Shown here: positions 48,371-57,496 of the stretch, piece after piece
How the letters are laid out: every line of letters starts with the position of its first letter
Position numbering within the stretch: position 1 is the stretch's first letter
DNA from: Lactobacillus laiwuensis
GTDB lineage: Bacteria > Bacillota > Bacilli > Lactobacillales > Lactobacillaceae
Assembly: GCF_019972835.1 (NCBI RefSeq)
Contig: NZ_BPPB01000004.1
Span: forward strand, 248,001 to 312,000
Reading direction: 5' to 3'
Length of the DNA: 64,000 nucleotides
Translations under genes and position numbers: made by a program
Notes under the pieces: model-generated
The model's database searches: none
Seen by the model: only the letters and a program-made list of their open reading frames with translations
Told to the model about the DNA's origin: nothing

Positions 48371-48410
48371 TAAAAAGGGCATCCCAAGAAATTGGGGTGC
48401 TTTTTTTATA
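48371..48410 (-). terminator. Bidirectional terminator after the HicB-like gene
   Basis: Stem AAAAAAGCACCCCAA / TTGGGATGCCCTTTTT on the minus strand. It has A and T tracts on both sides, so it can also end a plus-strand transcript. Confidence 0.85.
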
Positions 48411-48412
48411 TA

Positions 48413-48700
48413 TTATATTTCGTAATTAATACGATCACGTGAAGCTTCGGTTAGGTCAGCAGAAACTGGTGCAACAAATGAGCCATCATCTGGTAATTCA
48501 ATATCACTAACCTTGCTGGCCTTGGGCAATACTGCTTTATTATAAAGACGACTGGCAAGGGTGTCAGCAGCCATTTTCATTGACTCGCGCAAACCCTGTC
48601 CTTCAGTTATTCCACCTTTAACATCAGGGAAACTAATTACATAAATATCATTTTCCAGTGGCTTAAAAACAGCTGGATACGTCACAACTTTATGGTTCAT
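48413..48700 (-). CDS. HicB-like antitoxin-fold protein (orphan)
   Basis: 95 aa with the partial RNase-H-like HicB fold: YPAVFKPLENDIYVISFPDV, the GxTEGQGLRESMKMA helix and a C-terminal acidic tail. No DNA-binding domain follows. The start is ATG 48700, with GGAGGT 5 bp upstream. HicA (about 60 aa) is not found on either side, so this is not a complete toxin-antitoxin pair. Orphan HicB-like proteins are common in lactobacilli. Confidence 0.85.
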   Translation of the reverse strand: MNHKVVTYPAVFKPLENDIYVISFPDVKGGITEGQGLRESMKMAADTLASRLYNKAVLPKASKVSDIELPDDGSFVAPVSADLTEASRDRINYEI

Positions 48701-48886
48701 CCTAGACCTCCTCGTTTTGCTCTTTCCTTCTACCATAATATACCCAAATTGCCAAAAAGAAGAAAAAATTATTAAAAAATTATTTTTTAAAATAAAAAAG
48801 AGTTGAATTTTATAATTTTTGCTATAACTACAAAATCTAAAACAACTTTGAGAGTTACATCAGTTTCAACGCTTTTTATTATTTTA

Positions 48887-50320
48887 TTATTTATTATTTT
48901 TAAATAGTCTCCATCCACTCAGTATAACCGTAATCAAACAGATTACCATTGAAATAATAAAAACAACATGCATGCCATAAATAAAAATCTCGGGTTGTTT
49001 AGGCAAGTAAGCGGTAACTCTTGCTCCTTTTGCTTTGCTCATCGCAGCAAACAATACCGTAGTAGCACTTGATATACCAATGACCATTCCTAGATTACGA
49101 GAAAGTGAATTAATACTGCCTGCAATGCCTAAATCTTTTTGTTCGACTGAGCTCATAACTAAAGAATTATTTGGGGAACTGAATATGCCACTGCCTAACC
49201 CCATAATTGCGATACTAATTATGAATAACCACATGGATGAATCCAAATTGCATAACGTATAACCAATCTGACTGATTAGCAATAACACAAGACCAATAAA
49301 AGTAATCAACTTAGGACCGATTTTATCAGATATAGAACCAGCAACCGGGGCAGCAAAAAGTTGAACTACTGGTAGTATCATTAAAATTAAACCGGTTTTC
49401 CCTGGTGACAAGTGACGAGCATTTTCCAAATAAAAGGGAGTGACCACATTAAAGAAAAAGTTAGTTATAAAAATTAATAATGCACAAAGCAGACTAACTG
49501 AAAAATCTGGATTTTTGAATAATTTAAATTGCAATAATGGATTTGTCACATGATTTTCAACATAGATAAACCAGATAAAACTGGCTAGACCTACTAGCAA
49601 CATTAATAAAACCGGTAAAGAACTAAAGCCAAGCTGCTGACCTAAAAAGATACCGCCAAATAATGTAATCATACCTAAAGCAAAGCTGAAAGAGCCGGCT
49701 TTATCTAGAGCAGATTTAGTGAAAGTAATGTCCTTAGGCAAGAATATAGCCCCAATTATTGCAGCTATCAGGCCAACAGGAACATTTAGCCAAAAAATAT
49801 AAGACCATGATAGGTGACTTAAAATTAAGCCGCCAAGTCCGGGGCCTGCAATAGAACCCAAAGCAACAAAAGAGCCAATTGTACCCAATGCCTTTCCTCT
49901 TTCAGTAGCAGGAAAAATTTCAGTAATAATCCCATTATTGGTAGCCATGGTCATAGCTGCACCAAAAGCCTGTACTGCTCTTGCCACTAATAAAAATATT
50001 AAATTAATTCTAATTCCAGATAAAAGCGACCCTGCAATAAAGAATATAGCTCCTAAACGAAAAACCTTGATTTTGCCGTAAATGTCACTTAATTTGCCAA
50101 AAAACAAAATAAAGCTGCAGACTACAATTAAATAAAGTGAAACCACCCATTCTGATTGACTCATCGGGATGTGTAAATCTTTAGTGATCACCGGCAAAGC
50201 AATATTAACAATTGTACCGTCTAAAGTTGACATAAATGTAAATAGACCCACAGCAACTAATATCCACCAGCGATTTTTTTGTACCTTTTGATTAGATTGA
50301 TAGCTTAATGTTTGTGCCAT
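48887..50320 (-). CDS. MFS multidrug transporter, DHA2 family (14 TM)
   Basis: Drug:proton antiporter-like protein of 477 aa with about fourteen membrane segments. Motif C-like GPGLGGLIL and the N-terminal MSTLDGTIVNIALPVI are typical of the EmrB/QacA branch. LYLIVVCSFILFFGKLSDIYG carries motif A. RBS GGAGAG, 9 bp. It stands alone, without a TetR or MarR regulator beside it, so the substrate cannot be inferred. Confidence 0.93.
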   Translation of the reverse strand: MAQTLSYQSNQKVQKNRWWILVAVGLFTFMSTLDGTIVNIALPVITKDLHIPMSQSEWVVSLYLIVVCSFILFFGKLSDIYGKIKVFRLGAIFFIAGSLLSGIRINLIFLLVARAVQAFGAAMTMATNNGIITEIFPATERGKALGTIGSFVALGSIAGPGLGGLILSHLSWSYIFWLNVPVGLIAAIIGAIFLPKDITFTKSALDKAGSFSFALGMITLFGGIFLGQQLGFSSLPVLLMLLVGLASFIWFIYVENHVTNPLLQFKLFKNPDFSVSLLCALLIFITNFFFNVVTPFYLENARHLSPGKTGLILMILPVVQLFAAPVAGSISDKIGPKLITFIGLVLLLISQIGYTLCNLDSSMWLFIISIAIMGLGSGIFSSPNNSLVMSSVEQKDLGIAGSINSLSRNLGMVIGISSATTVLFAAMSKAKGARVTAYLPKQPEIFIYGMHVVFIISMVICLITVILSGWRLFKNNK

Positions 50321-50401
50321 TTTAATATACTCTCCGTTTCAAAATTTAGTTAGGTACCTTAATAGATTGAATTATACACCTTTTTTTCTATCTGCCAAAT
50401 A

Positions 50402-50436
50402 TAAAGGCGACCACTTATTACGTAGTCGCCTTTCCT
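50402..50436 (-). terminator. Terminator of the PTS/araD operon
   Basis: Stem AAAGGCGACTAC / GTGGTCGCCTTT (one G-U), then ATATTT on the minus strand, about 30 bp past the regulator stop. Confidence 0.85.
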
Positions 50437-50462
50437 GCTTTGCAGGTGAATATTTAAGTAAT

Positions 50463-52565
50463 CTAAATTGATAAAAGTAGTTTACGGACCTCTTGCGGGC
50501 TATGGGCACTAAGTAAATGCTTGACATTATCTGGATTTCGAACTATATCAACTAATTGTTCTAAAGCCCTTTCATGTTCTCTTTTTTGCCCGGGTGACAA
50601 AATAAACATACATGCAACAGTGGCTTTTTGCTTTCTGACATGAATACTAATTGGCTTATCCAATAAAATTAACGATAGCCCTACTTTTTTATTACTATTG
50701 CTTGGTGCTGCATGAGCCAAGAAAATGTCGTTAGAAATAAGCATATATGGTCCATACTGCTTAATCAACTTAACAATCTTTCCAAAATAATCATTATCTA
50801 CTATGTTACTTTTTTCCAGTAATTGACAGCCCATTTTCAAAACTTCCTGCCAATTTAAAGTATTATTATGAACAAATTTAATTCTATCAGCAGTTAATAA
50901 ATTACCCAGAGTTGGTAAGCCAAGTTGATTGTTTTCATTAACTGTCGGTGAAATAAACTTATCGAGACTTAACCGCAAACCGTTAACGTCTTTCACATCT
51001 GCATATTCGTTAATAATTGATAAAAGATTGCTTACTGTACTTTTATTATGTTCAATTTTCTGCGGAACTTTTTGACGGAAAAAATTTTCGATAACACTTT
51101 CATCATGTTTAGTTAACACTGCTTTAACTTTGATAACCGGAATTGGATAAAACTTTTTCGGCAATATAGCGGTACTAATAATTAATTTTGCTTGATATTC
51201 ATGCTTAAAAATCAGTGGTAAATCTCGAATTTCCAGTGGGAGTGAAAATTTAATTAAAGGATACATTTTATTGAGTTCATGATAAAGCATTGCTGATGTG
51301 CCAATTCCACTTGTGCAAACAACTAGAACTTCAGCCAGTGAAGCCCTTTTTATTTTATCCTTGTTTGACATATCTTGGTATCCTTTAGTATTAACTGATC
51401 CAAAATAAAGACATATTAATGCTACTTCTTCACTAGGTAATTTTTTTTGTAAATATTGCTCTAAAGGCGCACAGGCAATTGCAGTAAACTTGACTAGTTC
51501 TGGGTATTGACGCTTAATTTCATTAACTTCATTAGAAGAAAATGGTATGTCAAATTTGACTCTAAAAAATGTAGCATATAAATGGTTACATAAAACTTTT
51601 GTAAACAATTTGTAAGAAATTTTTTGTTCTGTTAATTGTTCATAGCGAAAAATTATTTCCTGAGCTATTTGATCTAAGTCCTGATATAAAGAATCATTTA
51701 CACAGTCGACTTCAGTGGCTTGCGAGCACAAAACTATTTTACTTAAAAAAACCACTTCACCTTCAGTGATTTTTTTACTTGTAAGAAGATAGAGCAGATA
51801 CTTGCAATTAACTAAAACATTAGTTGTATTGTTAGCTATCCAATTGTAATCAGCTGTAGTTTCAACATAACGATCATTTTTAATCCTTGAATAAATAAAT
51901 ACTAAAAGATAAGCCAGTTGCTGAACAGAATTTTCAGAAAAATTCATTTGAAGATTTTGCTGAAGATCCTCGACTAGCTCTCTGGATTTAGCTACCGGAA
52001 ATTTCAAGTGTTCTAAATACTTATAAACCAATTTATTATGTCGCATCAATAATTCATAAATAGTGATGCGAATAGCTGACTCACTACAATTTATTTTATG
52101 TCCTAAGTGTGAGCTAACAATTTCTAGTCTTGGGAAACATTTGTTAACTACTTTAAAGTCCTTAATAATTGTATTACGAGAACAATTGAATTTTTGTGCC
52201 AGTTTGTTAATTGAAAGATATTTATTCTGATCTATTAGCAATAAAACAATTACAGTCCGACGATCTAAAGCATCCAAAGGTACTTCCAATTCATGAGTTG
52301 ACGTTAATTTACCTAAACTAGAACCAGCTATTATACTTTTTTTGGCCTTATCGGTTATTTTATATCCGTATCGAGGTACGTTAATTACTTCGTCAAGTTG
52401 ATTCTGCTTTAGCGTATTATTGATAGTTTTTAACCAATTAAAAGCTGTTCGCCTGGAGATCTTAAACGTTTCCAGAATCTCTTTTAAACTCACAAAATCT
52501 GGCGCTTGAAGTAAGTATTTAAAAAGCCTGCTAGCCGGAGTCATGGCATAATTACTTGTTGCCAT
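50463..52565 (-). CDS. PTS-regulated transcriptional activator (BglG/MtlR-like, HTH-PRD-EIIB-EIIA)
   Basis: Multidomain regulator of 700 aa. An N-terminal HTH (about 10-60) is followed by a second HTH (about 95-150, YLSINKLAQKFNCSRNTIIKD), PRD1 (about 190-290), PRD2 (about 300-400), a GatB-like EIIB domain with Cys in VVCTSGIGTSA (about 415-500) and a C-terminal EIIA domain with FLAHAAPS (about 560-700). Phosphorylation by HPr and the partner EIIs is expected to set its activity. The start is ATG 52565, with AAAGGG 8 bp upstream. It is the last gene of the operon whose PTS it presumably controls. Confidence 0.93.
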   Translation of the reverse strand: MATSNYAMTPASRLFKYLLQAPDFVSLKEILETFKISRRTAFNWLKTINNTLKQNQLDEVINVPRYGYKITDKAKKSIIAGSSLGKLTSTHELEVPLDALDRRTVIVLLLIDQNKYLSINKLAQKFNCSRNTIIKDFKVVNKCFPRLEIVSSHLGHKINCSESAIRITIYELLMRHNKLVYKYLEHLKFPVAKSRELVEDLQQNLQMNFSENSVQQLAYLLVFIYSRIKNDRYVETTADYNWIANNTTNVLVNCKYLLYLLTSKKITEGEVVFLSKIVLCSQATEVDCVNDSLYQDLDQIAQEIIFRYEQLTEQKISYKLFTKVLCNHLYATFFRVKFDIPFSSNEVNEIKRQYPELVKFTAIACAPLEQYLQKKLPSEEVALICLYFGSVNTKGYQDMSNKDKIKRASLAEVLVVCTSGIGTSAMLYHELNKMYPLIKFSLPLEIRDLPLIFKHEYQAKLIISTAILPKKFYPIPVIKVKAVLTKHDESVIENFFRQKVPQKIEHNKSTVSNLLSIINEYADVKDVNGLRLSLDKFISPTVNENNQLGLPTLGNLLTADRIKFVHNNTLNWQEVLKMGCQLLEKSNIVDNDYFGKIVKLIKQYGPYMLISNDIFLAHAAPSNSNKKVGLSLILLDKPISIHVRKQKATVACMFILSPGQKREHERALEQLVDIVRNPDNVKHLLSAHSPQEVRKLLLSI

Positions 52566-52613
52566 GTTAATCACCCTTTAAATTTAGTAACATAGCAATT
52601 TACATCAAAAAAG

Positions 52614-52904
52614 CTAAAGTCCTAATTTATCAACTACTTCATCAATAACATTATCAATTCCTATATTAGTTAGAAGTGGCAAACCATTAATAACTGGGAT
52701 TTTAACAGCGTCATTATCATATTGAGTAGTAGTAATAACTAAATCATATTCAGGAGCTAAAGACTCAATCTGTGCAACTGATGATTGTCCTAAAGAATAT
52801 TCATCAGTTGAAATTCCACGATTATTTAATTCTTCCTGTAATTTATTCATAGCGGTAGTACTGGTAACAACACCTGCACCACAAGCAACTAAAATTTTCT
52901 TCAT
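52614..52904 (-). CDS. PTS EIIB subunit, galactitol (Gat) family
   Basis: 96-aa cytoplasmic phosphocarrier. The active Cys8 lies in the P-loop-like ACGAGVVTSTT at the N-terminus, and the rest has the EIIB fold of the galactitol/lactose type. It lies between EIIC and the regulator, 23 nt after the EIIC stop. It passes phosphate from EIIA to the sugar entering through EIIC. Confidence 0.92.
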   Translation of the reverse strand: MKKILVACGAGVVTSTTAMNKLQEELNNRGISTDEYSLGQSSVAQIESLAPEYDLVITTTQYDNDAVKIPVINGLPLLTNIGIDNVIDEVVDKLGL

Positions 52905-52927
52905 TATTTTTCTCCTTGCTTAAACAA

Positions 52928-54325
52928 TTATTTTTCTTTAGCACTTGCTGCCATCTGATTTTCTTCAGCAATAATCTTTTTTCTGTTCCACCAGCAAAGT
53001 CCTACGATCAGAATAATGCCAATTACATATGCTGCAATCTTATAAGGGGCAACTTGAACGATCAGCCACGGATATGGGTTGGAACCATAATCAATACTTG
53101 AAATCAAAGACGAACCTTTCGGAATAGCAAAATGAGCAGCGCGAGCACATTTGGTAATAAGTGGTGCCAAATTAGTACCAATCCACAAACCGATGACGAC
53201 GTTAATAGCACCAATAATAAATGATCGGAAAAAGTCACCGTGAGTAACTGAAACTATTAATGGGAACATAAAAACAAAACCTACTAAGCCAATAGTTGGC
53301 AGGAATTGATTTCCAGGTAAAATAAACGCAAACAATAGAGCAACAGGAATCATTAGCGTAGCACAAGCCAAAACTACTGGACTACCGATACCGACAGCTG
53401 TATCCATTCCAATATAGATTTTTCTTTTACCTGAAAATTTCTTTTGGGTAAATGCTTGGATAGCGTTTGAAACTGGTACAACTCCTTGTAATAATAAAGC
53501 TGCCATTTTTGGTGTAATAATCATCACGGCAGAAAGAGTAACGCCCATTAACATGATTTTACCCAGTTTAGTGGCGACAGTCATCCCCGGAATGAAGCCA
53601 TATGCCAAAATTCCAATAATAATACCAATCGCAAAGCCTAAAAGCGTTGGCTCACCCCAAGAACCGAACCTTTTGTTAAAGTCTTTGGCATCCATATGTA
53701 TTTTATTGACGCCAGGGATTTTATCAATGATCCAGTTGAAAACAATTGCCACCGGCACAAATGAACCAGCGTAACCGTGAGGAATAGAAATTCCTGGTAA
53801 TCCTAGATATTTTTCAGAAAGTGGTGCGGTTCTGTCAGCAGTAACCATGATTACGATCATGTTCACACTTGCTAAAAACAAGCTGAGTACAATATCTTTG
53901 GTTAAAGCGTAAACTAAAGATCCACTAAATGCGAAATGCCAAAAGTCCCAAATATCAACGTCAATAGTTGATGTGGTTTTTGTAACCAGCATCAAAACGT
54001 TTATTGCTATTCCCAAAGGAATCATACTGACTCCAACTGCAGTACCATATGCAATAGCTGAAGCTGAAGGCCAGCCAACATCAATTACCTGCAAATTTAA
54101 GTGCATTACCTGAATCATGTTTTTAATTGCAGGATTCATAACATCAGTCAAGATTGAAACTGTCGCATTCAAACCGATAAAGCCAATTCCAACCATTAGG
54201 CCACCACGCAATGCTTTGGTAAATGGTACTCGTACACACAAACCAAAGATTAACATAATAATTGGTATTAAGACTGTTGGTCCTAAGCCAACTATATACA
54301 TAATGAAATCAATAACTGGTTTCAT
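52928..54325 (-). CDS. PTS EIIC subunit, galactitol (Gat) family
   Basis: Membrane permease of the Gat-type PTS, 465 aa, about nine to eleven membrane segments. Recognisable blocks are GLCVRVPFTKALRGG, ADRTAPLSEKYLGLPG and PHGYAGSFVP, a feature of GatC-family permeases. The start is ATG 54325, with GGGGGAG 6 bp upstream; a 28-codon longer frame runs into EIIA and is rejected. The substrate is unknown, but the araD partner suggests a pentitol or related five-carbon compound. Confidence 0.92.
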   Translation of the reverse strand: MKPVIDFIMYIVGLGPTVLIPIIMLIFGLCVRVPFTKALRGGLMVGIGFIGLNATVSILTDVMNPAIKNMIQVMHLNLQVIDVGWPSASAIAYGTAVGVSMIPLGIAINVLMLVTKTTSTIDVDIWDFWHFAFSGSLVYALTKDIVLSLFLASVNMIVIMVTADRTAPLSEKYLGLPGISIPHGYAGSFVPVAIVFNWIIDKIPGVNKIHMDAKDFNKRFGSWGEPTLLGFAIGIIIGILAYGFIPGMTVATKLGKIMLMGVTLSAVMIITPKMAALLLQGVVPVSNAIQAFTQKKFSGKRKIYIGMDTAVGIGSPVVLACATLMIPVALLFAFILPGNQFLPTIGLVGFVFMFPLIVSVTHGDFFRSFIIGAINVVIGLWIGTNLAPLITKCARAAHFAIPKGSSLISSIDYGSNPYPWLIVQVAPYKIAAYVIGIILIVGLCWWNRKKIIAEENQMAASAKEK

Positions 54326-54347
54326 AAATAACTCCCCCTCTTTATTT

Positions 54348-54800
54348 TTAAATATGCTTAGAAATAATTTGATAAAGTTCCTGACTATCATTAAGCTTTT
54401 GTAAGTCACTTAAAAGCTTTTGATTTTGAAATAATGTCATTAATTTTTGCAACATCTTAACCTGACTATGCGGGTCTTTTAAAGCAAGCATCACAACAAT
54501 CTGAACATCCAAAATTTTCTTAGTTTCAGCCATATTGTGAAATGGTACTGGATGATCCAAAGTAGCAAAAGCTATTGCTGCTTCATTAACGTATTGCACA
54601 TCTGTATGAGGAATTGCCACAGCAATTTTGCCACTGGGCAAACCTGTCGGGTGAATTCTTTCCCTTTGCATAACTGCATTTTCAAAAGTATTTTTAACCT
54701 TACCGTTAACTTGCAGCTTATTTGCCAGAAAATGAAGTACTTCATCAGCTGTATTTACTTTGACATGTGCAAAAACTAATTCTGGAAGCAAAAGTTCCAT
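54348..54800 (-). CDS. PTS EIIA subunit (fructose/mannitol/Gat type)
   Basis: 150-aa phosphocarrier of the PTS_EIIA_2 fold. The phosphorylated His65 is in VAIPHTDV, after HPTGLPSG. Second in the operon after araD; EIIC follows 22 nt later. It receives phosphate from HPr and can also interact with the EIIA-like domain of the regulator. Confidence 0.93.
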   Translation of the reverse strand: MELLLPELVFAHVKVNTADEVLHFLANKLQVNGKVKNTFENAVMQRERIHPTGLPSGKIAVAIPHTDVQYVNEAAIAFATLDHPVPFHNMAETKKILDVQIVVMLALKDPHSQVKMLQKLMTLFQNQKLLSDLQKLNDSQELYQIISKHI

Positions 54801-54827
54801 TTATTCACCTCCTTTATTGGGTAATTT

Positions 54828-55547
54828 TTAATTATGAGAAAAAGATTTCGCACTCGTCTGACCGTAGTAAGCATTAGTTCCATGTTTCCTGTAATAATGT
54901 TTATCAAGTAGGTATTGTGGCAATTCACAATTTTTTCTTGTTAGTTGCAAAGTGTGATAATCTTCTTCTGCAACAACTTCTAAAACTTTGGCATTATATA
55001 CTGCCTTGTCTGGCGTTGTTCCCCAGCAGAACGGCCCATGCTGACTGACCAAAGCTGCAGGGGTTGCTTCATAATCTAAATGGCGTTCTTCAAACGTGCG
55101 CACGATTGTCTTACCTGTGTTTCCCTCGTAGTCTGCTGTAATTTCTTCTTTGTTCAGTGCATCAGCTGCTGGAATATCAGTGTAAAAAGTGTCGGCATGG
55201 GTAGTATTGAGTGCCGGAATATCCATTTTAGCTGCCGCAAAAGCTACTGCCCACGGCGAATGAGTATGAACAATGCCGCCAATTTTAGAAAAGTGGTTGT
55301 ATAAATATGTATGAGTTGGAGTGTCACTTGATGGATTCAGCTTACCTTCAACTACTTTACCAGCTAAATTGACTACTACCATATCCTTAGGTACTAATTT
55401 GTCATATTCAACTCCTGATGGCTTAATAACAAATAATCCTTGCTCACGGTCAATACCAGAAACATTGCCCCAAGTAAAAGTAACCAAACCTAATTGGGGT
55501 AACTGCATGTTGGCTTCATATACTTCTTTTTTTAATTTGTCTAGCAT
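54828..55547 (-). CDS. araD: L-ribulose-5-phosphate 4-epimerase
   Basis: Zinc enzyme converting L-ribulose-5-phosphate to D-xylulose-5-phosphate, the entry to the phosphoketolase or pentose pathway. 239 aa. Zinc ligands are in VHTHSPWAVAFA (two His) and LVSQHGPFCWG (third His); GNVSGIDRE and HPSSDTPTH-like NPSSDTPTH are present. RBS GAGG, 7 bp. It is the first gene of araD-EIIA-EIIC-EIIB-regulator, with a cre site 20 bp upstream. araA and araB are absent, so it may serve an imported phosphorylated pentose derivative. UlaF/SgaE-type function is possible. Confidence 0.93.
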   Translation of the reverse strand: MLDKLKKEVYEANMQLPQLGLVTFTWGNVSGIDREQGLFVIKPSGVEYDKLVPKDMVVVNLAGKVVEGKLNPSSDTPTHTYLYNHFSKIGGIVHTHSPWAVAFAAAKMDIPALNTTHADTFYTDIPAADALNKEEITADYEGNTGKTIVRTFEERHLDYEATPAALVSQHGPFCWGTTPDKAVYNAKVLEVVAEEDYHTLQLTRKNCELPQYLLDKHYYRKHGTNAYYGQTSAKSFSHN

Positions 55548-55566
55548 TATTTAGCCTCTTTCTAGG

Positions 55567-55580
55567 TGTAATCGTTCTCA
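55567..55580. promoter_or_regulatory. cre site (CcpA operator) before araD
   Basis: TGTAATCGTTCTCA fits TGWAANCGNTNWCA at every position. It lies between the probable promoter and the RBS of the araD-PTS operon, so it predicts catabolite repression. Confidence 0.8.
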
Positions 55581-55668
55581 ACCAATATTCAAGCACGACA
55601 AAAGAATAAGCAAAAGTCAAGGTGATCCATTATTTCTGGTGCAATTAGTTAACTAGAGATTTGGGCAG

Positions 55669-55696
55669 TAAAAAAGCACATCGATTAGGATGTGCC
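55669..55696 (-). terminator. Terminator after a decayed gene
   Basis: GCACATCC-TAATC-GATGTGC then T6 on the minus strand. No intact minus-strand gene precedes it, only the remnant at 55715-55949. Confidence 0.75.
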
Positions 55697-55714
55697 TATT
55701 TACTTTTGTATTTC

Positions 55715-55949
55715 CTATAATAAAGATTTACAAAATCTCGCCTTAATTGCGTCTTGCTCTGATTTAAAATAAACTGCATTTGCAACATTTTGTCGATAAC
55801 TCGTCTGCAAAGAAAGATGAAAAACTTTAGAGTTTTGATTACTAATAATTTTTTATAACCAATATGCGCACAGAAGCCCAGCTTTCGTAAACGATACCTT
55901 GAGCATCTTTGTTTATTTTTGAGGCGCTTAACTGCCGCAACTTCACTTC
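55715..55949 (-). pseudogene. Frameshifted minus-strand remnant, possibly acetyltransferase-like
   Basis: Three successive frames read like protein. The first is EVKLRQLSASKINKDAQGIV followed by YESWAS, reminiscent of a GNAT N-terminus. A shift leads to AHIGYKKLLVIKTL, and another to SLQTSYRQNVANAV with YFKSEQDAIKARFCKSLL and a stop. A terminator follows. No frame is intact. Family assignment is a guess from the YESW segment. Confidence 0.35.
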
Positions 55950-56086
55950 TTCTTTTTGGTAAACTAAGCGATTTGTATTAAAATTAAACTATTATAAGCG
56001 CGAAAGAAGAATGAAACATGTGGATTGATAATTTTTTATTTTTAAGAATTAATACTAATAACTTTTATGTACAGAAAGGGAATTAA

Positions 56087-57367
56087 ATGATTGATAATAC
56101 TCCACGAAAAACAAAAGCATTTATTGCTGGCGCCAATTTAAATGATTCCAATTTTGACTACTATATGAGTGAACTGGCCAACCTGACAGAAGCAGCAAAC
56201 ATGGAGGTTGTAGGACAAGCTCGACAAAATGAGGAGCATATAATTGCCGGCACTTATTTTGGTTTGGGAAAAATTAATGAAATTAAGGATATGGCACACG
56301 GCTTAAAGGCAAAAGTTCTGATACTTAACGATGAGTTAACGCCGGTTCAAATCCGAAATTTAGAGAAATTAACTAAATTACGAGTAATTGACCGCACCGA
56401 ATTAATTTTAGAAATTTTTTCAAAAAGAGCACGCACTAAACAAGCAAAATTGCAGGTGCAACTGGCACGCCTGCAATATGAATTACCACGATTGCACCCG
56501 TCAGAAAACACCTTGGACCAACAACGTGGTAATGGCGGCTCAACTGGCGGTGGCTTCGCCAACCGTGGTGCTGGTGAATCCAAGCTGGAATTGAACCGGC
56601 GCACCATTGGTAAACAAATTTCTATTATCAAAAGAGAATTACAAGCAATTGATAAGCAGGAACAAATCAAAGCCAAAAGGCGTAATCAAAACCATATTCC
56701 CAAAGTAACGCTTGTTGGTTATACCAATGCTGGCAAATCAACCACGATGAATGGATTGTTAAAAGAATTTTCCAAACATAGTAATAAACAAGTTTTTGTG
56801 AAAAATATGTTATTTGCTACTTTAGACACAAATGTGCGCAGAATTGACTTAGAGAATAATTTTAGTTTTATTCTTTCCGACACAGTTGGGTTTATTTCCA
56901 AATTACCCCATAATTTGATTGAGTCTTTTAAAGCAACTTTGCAAGAAGTTAAAGATGCTGACTTATTGATAAATGTTGTTGATGCCACTGATCCCAACAT
57001 GATTCAGATGATTCGCACCACACAAAATGTGCTCAATGAAATTGGTGTCAAAAACACTCCAATAATAACTGCCTATAACAAGGCTGACAAGTCGGAACGC
57101 AATTATCCCCAAATTGAAGGCAGCGGCATTTTATATTCTGCAGTTGACACTAAATCTATTGAAACCCTTGCTGATTTAATAACAAAACGAATTTTTACCA
57201 ATTATAAAAAAATCAATTTGTTATTGCCTTTATCCGCAGGGAAGATTTTATCCTATTTACATGAAAATGCCCAAGTATTAAAAGAAAGTTATCAAAATGA
57301 TGGCGTTCATATTGCCGTGCGACTATCACCCAGAGAACAAGCACAATTTGCCGGTTATATAGTCTAG
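56087..57367 (+). CDS. hflX: GTPase HflX
   Basis: Ribosome-associated GTPase, involved in ribosome splitting and rescue under stress in studied bacteria. 426 aa. The N-terminal HflX domain (about 1-190) includes a glycine-rich loop near GGSTGGGFANRG. The G domain has G1 GYTNAGKSTTMNG, G3 DTVGFISKLPH and G4 NKAD. RBS AAAGGG, 8 bp. Single gene with a bidirectional terminator shared with the convergent NlpC/P60 gene. Confidence 0.95.
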   Translation: MIDNTPRKTKAFIAGANLNDSNFDYYMSELANLTEAANMEVVGQARQNEEHIIAGTYFGLGKINEIKDMAHGLKAKVLILNDELTPVQIRNLEKLTKLRVIDRTELILEIFSKRARTKQAKLQVQLARLQYELPRLHPSENTLDQQRGNGGSTGGGFANRGAGESKLELNRRTIGKQISIIKRELQAIDKQEQIKAKRRNQNHIPKVTLVGYTNAGKSTTMNGLLKEFSKHSNKQVFVKNMLFATLDTNVRRIDLENNFSFILSDTVGFISKLPHNLIESFKATLQEVKDADLLINVVDATDPNMIQMIRTTQNVLNEIGVKNTPIITAYNKADKSERNYPQIEGSGILYSAVDTKSIETLADLITKRIFTNYKKINLLLPLSAGKILSYLHENAQVLKESYQNDGVHIAVRLSPREQAQFAGYIV

Positions 57368-57396
57368 AAGAAAAACAGCATTAAAAATAGCATGAA

Positions 57397-57436
57397 TAAA
57401 AAGATTCTCACTTTACCATGAGAATCTTTTATTTTA
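57397..57436. terminator. Bidirectional terminator hflX / NlpC-P60
   Basis: AAAAGATTCTCA / TGAGAATCTTTT, perfect 12-bp stem with flanking A and T runs. Confidence 0.9.
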
Positions 57437-57496
57437 ATATAAATTTAGTTTATTAAGGTAAAATATTATTAAATTAAGCATATAATTTACAGTTGA

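Larger units (their letters stand above)
48085..48412. other. Intergenic region with two perfect inverted repeats
   Basis: 328 bp, strongly AT-rich. It contains two spaced perfect inverted repeats (48204-48240 and 48325-48370) and a terminator hairpin (48371-48410). No ORF is visible. See the findings for a possible small RNA. Confidence 0.6.
55548..56086. other. Divergent region, araD operon / hflX
   Basis: 539 bp. From left to right: araD RBS, cre site (55567-55580), a minus-strand terminator (55669-55696), a decayed minus-strand coding remnant (55715-55949) and an AT-rich hflX leader. No intact gene. Confidence 0.65.

Noticed and set aside
48701-48886. HicA toxin beside the HicB-like gene
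   Set aside because: No open frame of 50-70 aa with a dsRBD-like HicA pattern or RBS is visible on either strand.
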